A DNA stretch of 62,272 bases from Acidobacteriota bacterium (GCA_025350695.1 JANXXI010000224.1:1-62272), one strand, 5' to 3'; shown: positions 25,117-34,597, numbered from the stretch's first letter. Numbers and translations: made by a program. The notes: generated by a model from the letters alone, not told the origin.

Positions 25117-25500
25117 ATGCGACGCGCCTTCGCCATTTTGCTCACAATGCTAGTCAGCCTTCCGCTGATCCTTCCGGCATTTGTGTCCGGCGCAAACGTC
25201 AAGCTGCCCGCCTGTTGCCGTAAGAATGGAAAACACGGCTGCGGAATGACGAACATCGCAAAAGTGGTGAGCGATTCCACCCATCCTTCCATCGGGAGCG
25301 TCAAGGCAAAGTGTCCGTCTTATCCGTCCAGCAATTCCGGGCCGGCCACAAGCGTGGCCTTCAATCATGACACTGCACATCTCTTCTTCGCCGAGGCCGT
25401 AAGCCACCCCGCTCTGCGGGCACAGACGGAAGCCCGCTACCGCATCTCCTTTACTCGCGCATCTCAGAAGCGCGGCCCTCCTGCTTTCCTCCTGTCCTAA
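25117..25500 (+). CDS. Small secreted Cys/His protein, possibly metal-linked
   Basis: A 127-residue protein with a signal peptide (MRRAFAILLTMLVSLPLILP) and the motif PACCRKNGKHGC (Cys33, Cys34, His40, Cys42), with one further Cys at position 65. The Cys-Cys-x5-His-x-Cys cluster looks like a soft-metal site. It lies 37 bases upstream of a TonB-dependent receptor on the same strand, so the two are probably co-transcribed. Small secreted proteins with Cys/His clusters upstream of receptors are often linked to copper or zinc handling, but I infer this from residues and context only. Confidence 0.6.
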   Translation: MRRAFAILLTMLVSLPLILPAFVSGANVKLPACCRKNGKHGCGMTNIAKVVSDSTHPSIGSVKAKCPSYPSSNSGPATSVAFNHDTAHLFFAEAVSHPALRAQTEARYRISFTRASQKRGPPAFLLS

Positions 25501-25537
25501 CACTTTCACAACTTGAAGCCGCGCCCAGGAGGGGCCT

Positions 25538-28312
25538 ATGGATTTTTTTCGAAAGCCATTACTATTCGCTGTTTTGTGTCGCTGCGCTTTCGCGCAAGAG
25601 ACTATTAATTTCGCCACGGTCAGTGGACGAGTGCTTGATCCATCCGGGGCTATCGTTCAATCCGCCAAAGTCACGGCGCGTCACGTCGACACGAACACGT
25701 CCGCCTCGACGCAAACCGATGCCGAAGGCCGCTTTCGCTTCCCGTACTTTAAGCTCGGAACATGCGAGATTCGCGTGCACCACCAAGGCTTTGCCGATTC
25801 TGTCCGTACCCTCACGCTTACCGTTGGCGGCGCCTACGATCTGCCGATTCCGCTCTCGGTAGAGTCAAAGGAAATCAACGTGATCGTCGATTCCAACACC
25901 ACGGCGATCGAAACATCGCGCAGTCAGATCGCCGGTACGGTGTCGCAATCGGAAGTGCGAAGCCTACCTTTGAATGGCCGCAACTTCCTCGATATCGCAT
26001 TGCTGGTTCCCGGCGTCTCACCCACCAACACGGCTAGCAACCAGCTATTCGCTGAAACATCGGCGGTTCCAGGACAAGGGCTCTCCGTCGCAAGCCAACG
26101 CAATTTTTCCAACAACTACATTGTGGATGGCCTCTCAGCCAACGACGACGCGGCCGGCTTAAGCGGCATCTTCTACGGGCTCGATGTGGTGAACGAATTT
26201 CAAGTGGTCACCTCCGGCGGCCAGGCTGAGTTTGGACGCGCGCTGGGCGGCTATATGAACATGGTCACCAAAAGCGGGACCAACGTGATGCACGCCGACC
26301 TATACGGTTACTTTCGCAACCAAAGATTCAATGCGGCAAACCCCTTGTCGAACGCTAAGTTGCCTTTGACGCAAGCGCAATTCGGAGCAAGCTTGGGCGG
26401 ACCGATCCACCAGGACCGGACATTTTACTTCGCCAACTCTGAGCAACGCATGCTCAATCAAAGTGGCCTGATCACCATCGCACCGGCCAACGTGGCGGCG
26501 ATTAATACTCGCCTTGCGGCGGTGGGCTACAAAGGCGATCTACTCTCCACGGGCCTCTATTCCACTCCCGTTCACAACACCAACTTTCTTGGCAAGATAG
26601 ACCACCAGTTCAGCAGCAACGATCAGTTCACCGTTCGATATAGCCTCTACGATGCCCACAGCAAAAACTCACGCGGGGCAGGCGCGCTGAACGCCGCAAC
26701 TGCTTCGGCGGGCCTGGACAACACGGACCAAACACTCGCGATAAGCAACGTGCTCTCCCTTTCGTCGCGCACCATGAACGAAACCCGAGGCCAGTTCACC
26801 TACAGCAACCTGGATGCTTCGCCAACCGACAGGAATGGACCCTCGGTTAGCATTGCCGGAGTTGCCAGTTTCGGCAGGCTTACCGGCTCGCCCGCTATCC
26901 GAGGCAACAAGCTGTATGAAGTTGCCGACAACGTTTCGCATCAAGCAGGGGCGCACGCCCTTCGCGCAGGCGTTGATTTCCTGTACAACGATTTAACCAT
27001 CACTTACCCGCGCGCCATCAAAGGAAGCTATGCCTTTTCCTCGCTCGCTAATTTTCTATCAGGCGCCTATAACGCTTCGGGCTACACCCAGACATTCGGC
27101 AACTCGATGGTTCCGCAAACGAACCCGAACGTGGGCTTCTACGCACAGGACGAATGGAAAGTCACCCATAACCTGACACTGAACCTGGGCTTCCGCTACG
27201 ATCTGCAATATCTGAAAACAATCAACACCGATACAAACAATTTCTCCCCCCGTGCTGGCTTCGCCTTTACGCCTTTCGCCAATCGCCGTACCGTGATCCG
27301 CGGCAGCTACGGGCTATTCTACGACCGTGTGCCGCTGCGCGCCGTGGCCAACGCTTTGCTTTCCAGCGACAATACCACGGCGCTAACCGGCACAAGCCAA
27401 GTGAACATAAGCCTTTCCCCCACGCAGACGGGCGCGCCTGTATTTCCGAACGTGCTCACCTCTCTGCCCACCGGCGTGCTGGTGAACTTCAGCACCATGG
27501 ATCGCAACCTCCAGAATGCTTATTCCACGCAAGGCAGCGTTGAAGTGGAACACCAATTGACCAACACAAGCACCCTCAGCGTCGGCTATCAGCACTTACG
27601 CGGGCTGCACCTGATCATGGCGATCAACCAGAATGTGCCCACTTGCACCGCGGTAGGCGCCAACAATGGATGCCGGCCAAATGCCGTCTACGCCAACAAC
27701 AACCAGTACTCGCCCCGAGCTGATTCCGTATACGATGGCCTGCACGTCTCGTTTGTCCAACGACCCGTGAAGTGGGGTAGTTACCGCATCTCCTACGCAT
27801 TCTCAAAATCGCGGGACGATGTCGGAGAATTCTTCTTCAGCGGACCAATGGATAACTTCAACGTGTGGCAAGATTACAGCCGCTCCGACGATGACCAACG
27901 CCACCGAGTTGTTTTCAACGGAACCGCCCGACTGATTTACGGCCTGCAACTAAGCGGCATGCTGCAGTATTACTCGGCGCTGCCGTTCAACATCACAACG
28001 GGAGCCAACACGATTCAAGGCACAGCAGCCCGCCCCACTATCAATGGCGTTTTCATTGAACGCAATGCAGGCATCGGGAACGATTTGTTCACCCTCGGTG
28101 CGCGCCTAAGCCGCAGCTTCACACTCACCGAACGGGTAAAAATGGAAGCAATCGCAGAAGCTTTCAACGCGCTAAACCATCGCAATAACCTAACCCGCAA
28201 CGGCTCCTTCGGCGCCGGGACGTATCCAGCGAACCCGTCGGCGACGTTCGGCCAAATCACCGCCGTCAATGATCCGCGCTCCCTGCAACTCGCCCTGCGG
28301 TTCCGATTCTGA
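25538..28312 (+). CDS. TonB-dependent receptor with N-terminal carboxypeptidase-regulatory-like domain
   Basis: A 924-residue outer-membrane protein. After the signal (MDFFRKPLLFAVLCRCAFAQ) comes a regulatory-like beta-sandwich (VSGRVLDPSGAIVQSAKVTA ... TDAEGRFRFPYFKLGTCEI), then a plug (LPLNGRNFLDIALLVPGVSP; VVNEFQVVTSGGQAEFGRAL) and a beta-barrel ending in Phe (LQLALRFRF). It belongs to the Oar-like receptors abundant in this group. AGGAGG lies about 5 bases before the ATG. It sits between the Cys/His protein and a sialidase-fold protein; the ligand is unknown, with metal chelates a possibility. Confidence 0.9.
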   Translation: MDFFRKPLLFAVLCRCAFAQETINFATVSGRVLDPSGAIVQSAKVTARHVDTNTSASTQTDAEGRFRFPYFKLGTCEIRVHHQGFADSVRTLTLTVGGAYDLPIPLSVESKEINVIVDSNTTAIETSRSQIAGTVSQSEVRSLPLNGRNFLDIALLVPGVSPTNTASNQLFAETSAVPGQGLSVASQRNFSNNYIVDGLSANDDAAGLSGIFYGLDVVNEFQVVTSGGQAEFGRALGGYMNMVTKSGTNVMHADLYGYFRNQRFNAANPLSNAKLPLTQAQFGASLGGPIHQDRTFYFANSEQRMLNQSGLITIAPANVAAINTRLAAVGYKGDLLSTGLYSTPVHNTNFLGKIDHQFSSNDQFTVRYSLYDAHSKNSRGAGALNAATASAGLDNTDQTLAISNVLSLSSRTMNETRGQFTYSNLDASPTDRNGPSVSIAGVASFGRLTGSPAIRGNKLYEVADNVSHQAGAHALRAGVDFLYNDLTITYPRAIKGSYAFSSLANFLSGAYNASGYTQTFGNSMVPQTNPNVGFYAQDEWKVTHNLTLNLGFRYDLQYLKTINTDTNNFSPRAGFAFTPFANRRTVIRGSYGLFYDRVPLRAVANALLSSDNTTALTGTSQVNISLSPTQTGAPVFPNVLTSLPTGVLVNFSTMDRNLQNAYSTQGSVEVEHQLTNTSTLSVGYQHLRGLHLIMAINQNVPTCTAVGANNGCRPNAVYANNNQYSPRADSVYDGLHVSFVQRPVKWGSYRISYAFSKSRDDVGEFFFSGPMDNFNVWQDYSRSDDDQRHRVVFNGTARLIYGLQLSGMLQYYSALPFNITTGANTIQGTAARPTINGVFIERNAGIGNDLFTLGARLSRSFTLTERVKMEAIAEAFNALNHRNNLTRNGSFGAGTYPANPSATFGQITAVNDPRSLQLALRFRF

Positions 28313-28326
28313 TATAAGGAGTCATG

Positions 28327-29391
28327 ATGTTTTCAACTTCCATTTTTTTACTGGCCACCAGTATTCACGCCGATGCTGTAACGGCCCCGTCCCGTCAACC
28401 GCAATTGGCGGTGGGGCACGGGCAAGTGGCGATGGTGTTCGGCGCTGGCTCGTCGATCTTCTTCACTTCGTCAACAGACCAGGGGGTAACGTTCGCAGCC
28501 CCAACGAAAGTGGCGGAATTGGGCGCGCTCGCGTTGGGTCGCCATCGTGGACCGCGCCTGGCGATTCTGAAGGATGCACTAGTGGTGACCGCCGTGGTTA
28601 ACGGCAAAGCGGCCGAAGGGACCCATGCGCATGGCCTGCCGGAAAATGGCAACCTGGCGGTATGGCGTTCCACGGATAAAGGCCGCACGTGGAAACGCAC
28701 AGGCGAAGTGAACGATATCCAAGGCGCTGCCCGAGAAGGCCTGCATGCGATGACGGTTGATGCAAAGGGCCAGCTGATGGCCGTGTGGCTGGATCTGCGC
28801 GAAAAGGGCACACGCCTATATGGCGCGCGTTCCAGCGATGGCGGCGCCACTTGGTCGAAGAATTACTTGGTGTATGAATCGCCCTCCGGTACAATTTGCC
28901 AATGCTGCCATCCGACGATTTCGATCGATGAGCAGGGCGAAGTGTGGGTGATGTGGCGCAACGCGGTGGACGGTTCTCGCGACCTGTATGTAACCAACGC
29001 AAAGGACGGGGTCCATTTCGGGGAGGCTCGTAAGTTAGGCGAAGGCACGTGGAAACTGGAAGCCTGCCCGATGGATGGCGGTGGACTTGCCGTGGAAAAC
29101 GGCAAGGTCTACTCGGCATGGCGGCGTGATGGGGATGTGCTTGTCACCGGCCCGGAATTCGCGGAGAAGAAATTGGGCACAGGCAAGGATGTCGCGATTG
29201 TCCGGGGGAGAGCAGGGACTTACGCGGCGTGGACACGGGATGGCGGCATTCAGCTCCAGGCTCCGGGGGCTGCCACGCCTCAGACGCTGGCGAAGGAAGG
29301 CGGCTTTGTGAACCTTATTAAGCTGCCGGATGGTTCTGTGCTGGCCGCTTGGGAGACTAAGAATTCTATTGAAACCGCGCGCGTGAAGTGA
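28327..29391 (+). CDS. Exported sialidase-fold (BNR repeat) protein with CQCCH motif
   Basis: A 354-residue beta-propeller protein. Two adjacent ATGs exist; I prefer the second (28327), 5 bases after AAGGAG. The propeller has Asp-box-like repeats STDKGRTWK, SSDGGATWSK and a related STDQGVTF. TICQCCHPT at residues 189-197 contains Cys191, Cys193, Cys194 and His195, a second Cys/His cluster in this unit after that of the upstream small protein. The gene follows the receptor stop by 14 bases and is likely co-transcribed. A true sialidase is unlikely since the Arg triad is not evident. Its last 100 bases are duplicated downstream. Confidence 0.75.
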   Translation: MFSTSIFLLATSIHADAVTAPSRQPQLAVGHGQVAMVFGAGSSIFFTSSTDQGVTFAAPTKVAELGALALGRHRGPRLAILKDALVVTAVVNGKAAEGTHAHGLPENGNLAVWRSTDKGRTWKRTGEVNDIQGAAREGLHAMTVDAKGQLMAVWLDLREKGTRLYGARSSDGGATWSKNYLVYESPSGTICQCCHPTISIDEQGEVWVMWRNAVDGSRDLYVTNAKDGVHFGEARKLGEGTWKLEACPMDGGGLAVENGKVYSAWRRDGDVLVTGPEFAEKKLGTGKDVAIVRGRAGTYAAWTRDGGIQLQAPGAATPQTLAKEGGFVNLIKLPDGSVLAAWETKNSIETARVK

Positions 29392-29405
29392 GCCGCTGAT
29401 ATCCT
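29289..29405 (+). repeat. Direct repeat copy 1 (3' end of the BNR gene)
   Basis: This 117-base segment covers the final 34 codons, the stop and 14 bases beyond. It recurs 221 bases downstream with only a few substitutions. Confidence 0.9.
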
Positions 29406-29509
29406 GGTTATGCTGCCCAAGACCGCACTTATACCTGACTGACCGTTACAGCATATTTTGACGCGGTGCAAAGAACGGCGAGGGGAGCCGGGTACTGATG
29501 AATCTAGCA

Positions 29510-29626
29510 GGCGAAGGAAGGCGGCTTTGTGAACCTTACTAAGCTGCCGGATGGTTCTGTGCTGGCCGCTTGGGAGACTAAGACTTCTATTGAAACCGCG
29601 CGCGTGAAGTAAGCCGCTGATATCCT
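29510..29626 (+). repeat. Direct repeat copy 2 (duplicated 3' end of the BNR gene)
   Basis: Matches 29289-29405 apart from a few substitutions (for example TTATTAAG to TTACTAAG and AGAATTC to AGACTTC) and a TGA to TAA change in the stop. It encodes EGGFVNLTKLPDGSVLAAWE but has no start, so it is a dead gene fragment. The remaining bases 29406-29509 and 29627-29742 hold nothing recognisable. Confidence 0.9.
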
Positions 29627-29742
29627 CGTGGCGCCGGGCATGGCAAAAGCACTCCATCATAAGAACCTGCAGCTAACACTATTGTTTTCATGAAAGCTAT
29701 AAACAAATGACTCGTGAATCCGCGTTCACTCGCGGCCAATAA

Positions 29743-30180
29743 TCAATTCGTATCGGATTTGAAAAACGCAACCGGTTCCAGCGAAGCGATCTTCCACTTC
29801 TTACCCTTCTTCACAAACCGGCAAGTCAGCTTTTCCCGTTTCCGCTTCAATCCGCCAACCAATTCAGGCGCCCGAATCTCCAGCAGCCAATCCAGCAACA
29901 CCGTTTTGTGGTCGGGCCACTCCATTGGATCAAGTAGGCAGCTGATCTCGCCTACCGCCACCAAGTCGCGAAGTTGCCGGGCCAAGACCCCCATCGCCGG
30001 AACCGACATGTCCAGCATCTCAATCGCGCCCTCGGGATTGCCTTCGCTCAAAGCCGATGTGAACCTCGCCAGCACTTCCAGTAGCGTCTCGTGGGAAACA
30101 TCGTCCGATTGCGCATGACACGCAAGAGTGGCGAACAAGCCAACCGCAATCTGGCGCCTGCTAACTCCGGTAACTGGCAT
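29743..30180 (-). CDS. Small exported protein, NTF2-like
   Basis: A 145-residue protein. I chose the ATG at 30180, which gives MPVTGVSRRQIAVGLFATLA as an export signal; the longer frame starts at 30210 inside argJ. The mature part (LLEVLARFTSALSEGNPEGA, IEMLDMSVPAMGVLARQLRD ... KREKLTCRFVKKGKKWKIAS) has the helix-helix then strand pattern of NTF2-like domains that often act as small ligand-binding modules. It overlaps the end of argJ by about 20 bases and is the last gene of the aroC-def-fmt-argJ run. The function is unknown. Confidence 0.6.
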   Translation of the reverse strand: MPVTGVSRRQIAVGLFATLACHAQSDDVSHETLLEVLARFTSALSEGNPEGAIEMLDMSVPAMGVLARQLRDLVAVGEISCLLDPMEWPDHKTVLLDWLLEIRAPELVGGLKRKREKLTCRFVKKGKKWKIASLEPVAFFKSDTN

Positions 30181-31351
30181 TGATCTTGATGTAGCCCTCG
30201 GTGAAGTCACACGTGAAGAAGCGGGCGCGGCCCTTACCCTCGCCTTTCAATCGAAATGTGATGTGGATATCCGGAGTATTCAACAAATGCTTCAACTCCT
30301 CCTCGTGGAATTTCGCGGCCAACCCGCCACGACAGACCAGCACACCCTGCATCGTGATTTCCGCTTGCGCCGGGTCGAACTTCACGCCGGCATAACCAGC
30401 CGCCGCAAGAATGCGTCCCCAGTTTGCATCGTTGCCATAAATGGCCGTCTTCACCAACGGTGAATTCGAAATCGAACGGGCAATTTTTTCCGCTTCGGCT
30501 TCAGTCCGCGTGCCCGAAACATCGATGGTCACAAGTTTTGTCGCGCCCTCGCCGTCGCGAGCAATCTGCATCGCCAGGTCTTCCAGCAGTTTGGTCAGCG
30601 CCTCTTCAAATAGCTCTTTCTCGTTCGGCGTTAGTGCGGATCCTGTCGCTCCGTTAGCCAACAGAAAGATGCAATCGTTGGTCGAGGTATCCCCATCGAC
30701 CGTGAGCCGGTTGAAGCTGCGGGCCGTCGCCCGTCGCAACATCGGCTTCAGATCGGACGCCGGAATTCGCGCATCGGTCATCACGAACGCCAGCGTGGTG
30801 GCCATCAACGGATGGATCATGCCCGAACCTTTAGTCATGCCGGAAAGGGTGACGATTCCACCTTTCGTCTGCACTCGCGCGGCAGCGCGCTTCTGAACCA
30901 AGTCGGTGGTCAAGATCGCTTTGGCCACACTCTCGAAATCCCCACCCAGTGCTTTTACCAATCCAGGCGCCGCGCCGGTGATTTTCGATCCGTCCAACTC
31001 CACGCCAATCACGCCGGTCGAGGCGGGCAATACTTGCTCCACTGGGATGCCCAGCGATTTCGCCACTGCCTTACAACTGTCGAGAGCAACCTTCGCCCCT
31101 GTGCGGGTCGCGCAGTTAGCATTCCCAGCATTCACCAAAATCGCGCGGGCCTTGCCGCGCGACGCTTTCAAATGCGCTTTAGCCAGCACTACCGGAGCAG
31201 CCTGCACAAGGTTGGTGGTGAAAACGCCGGCGGCTGACGCTGGGCTATCGGACACAATAATAGCCACGTCATCACGGCGATCCTTGCGGATTCCTGCATA
31301 GGCTGTCGCATACCGGTAGCCAGTGGGGAGAGGAAACAAGCTAGCCTCCAA
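30161..31351 (-). CDS. argJ: Bifunctional glutamate N-acetyltransferase / amino-acid N-acetyltransferase ArgJ
   Basis: A 396-residue ArgJ. It transfers acetyl from N-acetylornithine to glutamate (and in bifunctional forms from acetyl-CoA), recycling the acetyl group in arginine synthesis. The self-cleavage site is visible: GSGMIHPLMATTLAFVMTDA, with cleavage expected between Ala184 and the nucleophile Thr185. The N-terminal VNAGNANCATRTG and C-terminal IYGNDANWGRILAAAGYAGV also fit the family. It overlaps fmt by 11 bases. No other arginine gene is in the window. Confidence 0.93.
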   Translation of the reverse strand: MEASLFPLPTGYRYATAYAGIRKDRRDDVAIIVSDSPASAAGVFTTNLVQAAPVVLAKAHLKASRGKARAILVNAGNANCATRTGAKVALDSCKAVAKSLGIPVEQVLPASTGVIGVELDGSKITGAAPGLVKALGGDFESVAKAILTTDLVQKRAAARVQTKGGIVTLSGMTKGSGMIHPLMATTLAFVMTDARIPASDLKPMLRRATARSFNRLTVDGDTSTNDCIFLLANGATGSALTPNEKELFEEALTKLLEDLAMQIARDGEGATKLVTIDVSGTRTEAEAEKIARSISNSPLVKTAIYGNDANWGRILAAAGYAGVKFDPAQAEITMQGVLVCRGGLAAKFHEEELKHLLNTPDIHITFRLKGEGKGRARFFTCDFTEGYIKINASYRS

Positions 31352-32273
31352 AAACTTCGTTTTCCATTGGGCGCTGGCCGTTTAGAAAAGCGTCGGCGGT
31401 GATTCGCTTCCGCCCTTCCTGTTGCAGCTCAGTTACGTCCAAAATAGTGTGCATTCCGCAGGATATCAGTAAATGTTTACCGCTCGCATGAATTTGTCCG
31501 GGAATTCCTTCAGATTTCGATTCAGGGGCATTTGCGCTAAGAATTTTCCATTGCGAATCACGAAAACTGGTGCTTGCGCCTGGCCAGGGTGTGAAGCCGC
31601 GCAATCGATCAACGATTTGTTGCGCGGTGCGTTTGAAATCAATCCGGCCATCTTCTTTCTTTAGGATTGGGGCGTACGTAGCTGTCGCATGGTCTTGCGG
31701 TTCGGAGAGGATTGCTCCCGCTTCCAGGCCGGGCAGCGTTTCAAGCAACAACCGCGCGCCCAACGCCGAGAGCCGTTCGGCCAGTGTCGGCGAAGTGTCC
31801 TCGGGCAAAATATCGAGTTCGGCTTTCAGCAACATGTCGCCCGTGTCCATTCCGGCATTAATGCGCATCGTGGTCACACCAGTCCGCTTCTCGCCATTGG
31901 CAATAGCCCACTGGATTGGGGCCGCGCCTCGATACTTCGGCAGAAGCGAACCATGAACGTTGATGATGCCCAGCGGCGCTAGGTCAATAATCGCTTGCGG
32001 AAGAATCTGCCCGTAGCCAACCACAACCATGGCCGGTACCTTGAACTCGGCAAGCTTCGCGATCTCTTCAGGGTGGCGAATTCGTTCCGGCTGCAGCACC
32101 TGAAGCTCGTGCGCCAGGGCTGCTTTCTTGACTGCGGATTGCGCCAACTCCTGCCCTCGTCCGCTTGGACGATCGGGCTGCGTGTAAACTGCCTTGACGT
32201 TATGACCAGCGGCGATCAGCGCTTCAAGCGTAGGCACGGCGAACTGCGGCGTGCCGAGGAAAACTAGGTCCAC
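31341..32273 (-). CDS. fmt: Methionyl-tRNA formyltransferase
   Basis: A 310-residue Fmt that formylates initiator methionyl-tRNA using 10-formyl-tetrahydrofolate. Visible are the N-terminal LVFLGTPQFAVPTLEALI, the folate/catalytic loop IINVHGSLLPKYRGAAPIQW with the catalytic Asn-His, MDTGDMLL, and a C-terminal OB-like domain (RGFTPWPGASTSF; NGQRPMENEVFGG). It overlaps def by 10 bases, the classic pairing of enzymes that add and remove the formyl group. Confidence 0.94.
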   Translation of the reverse strand: MDLVFLGTPQFAVPTLEALIAAGHNVKAVYTQPDRPSGRGQELAQSAVKKAALAHELQVLQPERIRHPEEIAKLAEFKVPAMVVVGYGQILPQAIIDLAPLGIINVHGSLLPKYRGAAPIQWAIANGEKRTGVTTMRINAGMDTGDMLLKAELDILPEDTSPTLAERLSALGARLLLETLPGLEAGAILSEPQDHATATYAPILKKEDGRIDFKRTAQQIVDRLRGFTPWPGASTSFRDSQWKILSANAPESKSEGIPGQIHASGKHLLISCGMHTILDVTELQQEGRKRITADAFLNGQRPMENEVFGG

Positions 32274-32776
32274 TCGCCCGCCTTTTGCAGTTTCTTAATT
32301 TTGCGTTTGATCAGGTCTCGCTTCAACAAACTCAGGTGTTGTATGAACAACACGCCGTTCAAGTGGTCGATCTCATGCTGCATCGCCCGGGCCAATAGCT
32401 CTTCACCAGTAACATCGAAGAACTCGCCTTTTACATTCTGCGCCCGCACAATGGCTTTGCCGGCGCGCTTCACTTGCTCGCGGAAACCCGGGATGGAAAG
32501 GCAACCCTCTTCCCCCACTTGCGAGCCTTCCAGTTTGACAATTTGCGGATTAACCAGAACCAATTTGTCATTCGGGTCCTGCCCGGAAGAAACGTCAATC
32601 ACCGTAAGCCGCCACGACATATTTACTTGTGGCGCAGCCAACCCAACCCCTTTAGCGAAATACATGGTTTCGAACATGTTATCCACCAACTGGGCCAATT
32701 CCTTTCCGAAATCGGTGACCGGCCGTGCAACCGTTTCCAAAACAGGTTCGCCGTATTTGACGATATCGAGCCTCAT
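32264..32776 (-). CDS. def: Peptide deformylase
   Basis: A 170-residue peptide deformylase, which removes formyl from nascent proteins with a bound metal ion. All three family motifs are intact: GVGLAAPQ (residues 43-50), EGCLS with metal ligand Cys92, and QHEIDH with His134, Glu135 and His138. The start overlaps the aroC stop by one base (TGATG), giving coupled translation. Confidence 0.95.
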   Translation of the reverse strand: MRLDIVKYGEPVLETVARPVTDFGKELAQLVDNMFETMYFAKGVGLAAPQVNMSWRLTVIDVSSGQDPNDKLVLVNPQIVKLEGSQVGEEGCLSIPGFREQVKRAGKAIVRAQNVKGEFFDVTGEELLARAMQHEIDHLNGVLFIQHLSLLKRDLIKRKIKKLQKAGEWT

Positions 32777-33948
32777 CAGTAGGCCCTCACCTGCTGCTGA
32801 TAACTATCATAATTCCGCTTGGTCTCAAGTAGAGAATCTCCCCCGAATTTTTCTAAGAAAGCCTGGGCCAGCACGATCGCCACCATCGCCTCGCCGATCA
32901 CGCCGGCAGCAGGAACAACGGCAACATCACTCCGTTCGTAGGCAGCTTTTTCAGGATCGCGCGTGCCCAGATCGACACTCTCAAGAGGACGCCGTAAAGT
33001 GGAGATCGGTTTCAACAGCCCGCGCACCAAAATGTCCTGACCGTTGGTGATGCCGCCCTCAATACCTCCCGCGCGATTGGCTCCCCGGAAAAATTCGTGG
33101 CTCACCTTGTTGTAATGAATCGTGTCCTGAACCTTCGACCCGAAGGCTTCTGAACCTTCATAAGCGAAGCCAACTTCGACACCCTTCACCGCCTGCATCG
33201 AAACGATAGCTTGCGCCAAACGGCCATCAAGACGCGTGTCCCAGGCAATGTGCGAACCAAGGCCGATAGGTAATCCGTGCGCCACAACCTCAAACACGCC
33301 GCCAACAGTATCGCCTGTGCGGTAGGCTTCGTCGACGACCTCTTTCATGCGGGCTTCCGCTTCCGCGTCGACGCACCCCAGCAGCACTTCGTCTTTCTTG
33401 CTGAGTTCCACGATCTCTTCCCAAGTGGCATTGCGGCCGAGGCGGGCTGTGCCGACGGCGATCACGTGGCTCAGAATCTCAATCCCGAATTCGCCGAGAA
33501 ACGCCTTAGCAACCGCTCCGACTGCGACGCGCATGGTGGTTTCCCTCGCGCTGGCGCGTTCCAGAATATAGCGGGCGTCGCGATAGTTGTACTTGATGCC
33601 ACCCGCCAAGTCGGCATGGCCAGGACGCGGTCTGGTAACCGGCTTTAGCTTCTCTTCCGATCCAGCGTAATCTTCCACCGGCAGAATCTCGGTCCAGTTC
33701 TTCCAATCTTTGTTCTGGACGATGATGGCGATGGGCGCACCGATGGTTTGCGAGTGGCGCACACCTGCGACGACTTGCGCCTGATCGGTCTCAATCTTCA
33801 TGCGGCCGCCGCGACCGTAGCCTTGCTGACGGCGCCAGAGTTCGCGGTTTATTTTATCGAGAGAAATCGGCACACCGGCGGGCAGGCCTGTGACGGTGGC
33901 CACCAGACATTCGCCGTGCGATTCCCCCGCAGTTTCGTAGCGGAGCAT
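32776..33948 (-). CDS. aroC: Chorismate synthase
   Basis: A 390-residue chorismate synthase, the last enzyme of the shikimate pathway, which uses reduced FMN. Signatures: GESHGECLVATVTGLPAGVP at the N-terminus, RPGHADLAGGIKYNYRDARY then ILERASARETTMRVAVGAVA, and GIEGGITNGQDILVRG. It is first in a minus-strand run with def, fmt, argJ and a small exported protein, all overlapping, which points to a single transcript. Confidence 0.95.
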   Translation of the reverse strand: MLRYETAGESHGECLVATVTGLPAGVPISLDKINRELWRRQQGYGRGGRMKIETDQAQVVAGVRHSQTIGAPIAIIVQNKDWKNWTEILPVEDYAGSEEKLKPVTRPRPGHADLAGGIKYNYRDARYILERASARETTMRVAVGAVAKAFLGEFGIEILSHVIAVGTARLGRNATWEEIVELSKKDEVLLGCVDAEAEARMKEVVDEAYRTGDTVGGVFEVVAHGLPIGLGSHIAWDTRLDGRLAQAIVSMQAVKGVEVGFAYEGSEAFGSKVQDTIHYNKVSHEFFRGANRAGGIEGGITNGQDILVRGLLKPISTLRRPLESVDLGTRDPEKAAYERSDVAVVPAAGVIGEAMVAIVLAQAFLEKFGGDSLLETKRNYDSYQQQVRAY

Positions 33949-34315
33949 TGTGGGGATACTTCCATGGTAGCGGATTCGGGTGGGTTGCCGGAAGACCCAT
34001 CACCGGTGCTCACAATCATCCCCATCACCGGAAGTTCCCACCCAACCCCACTCCGAGTTCAAACAAAACCCATATTCCTCAGCTTTACCTTGCGCTCTAG
34101 TCCACCGCATTTTTAGACCAATTCCGCGCCTAAGTATTTCCCTTCTTCCAGAAGTGTCTTCTCGCGGAACCGGGCATAACATCTATGCTATTCCTTCCTG
34201 TTCAGCGCTGATATCTCTCAAATGTTCAATAACTTAACGTCAACCAGTCGCCAATCCCCTTGACCAGCCGTGCCACACTCGAAATCGAACAACTACTAAG
34301 GAGCCCAAAAAGCCT
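33949..34315. other. Gene-free stretch upstream of aroC
   Basis: No gene is evident. The motif CCCATCACCGG occurs twice (33996-34006 and 34021-34031), 25 bases apart, in the presumed promoter region of aroC. The short plus-strand ORFs here have no recognisable content. Confidence 0.4.
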
Positions 34316-34597
34316 ATGTACACATCGCCTGCGCAAATCGAAGCCAATCGAGCCAACGCTCAGCACTCCACAAGTCCCCGAACCGCCGAAGGCAAATCCG
34401 GCTCCTCCGCCAACGCCACCAAACTCGGCCTTTACGCAACGCGAGCCGCGCTTCTCATGCCACAAGAGCTGGCCTCGACTCGCTCCTTTCCGGAGACAAA
34501 ACGCTCGCCCGCAACCGGGGGAACGCAATTTCCACAAATCCCTCAAGGATTTATGAGCCTCGCAAGCAGCACGCCCCGTGCCGCAGCTAAGCCGTAA
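34316..34597 (+). pseudogene. ANRANAQ-type protein, deleted remnant
   Basis: Starts like a family common in Solibacter-type genomes: SPAQIEANRANAQHSTSPRT, AEGKSGSSANATKLGLYA. After LLMPQE the family should continue for well over 100 residues, but the frame becomes unrelated. A typical C-terminal piece, ERNFHKSLKDL, appears in another frame around 34520-34556. This implies an internal deletion plus a shift. The function of the intact family is unknown. Confidence 0.55.

Noticed and set aside
29280-29660. 126-codon minus-strand ORF with an internal peptide repeat
   Set aside because: The repeat is only the antisense reading of the duplicated end of the sialidase-fold gene.
32301-33050. 249-codon plus-strand ORF
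   Set aside because: Antisense to def and aroC, both unambiguous on the minus strand.
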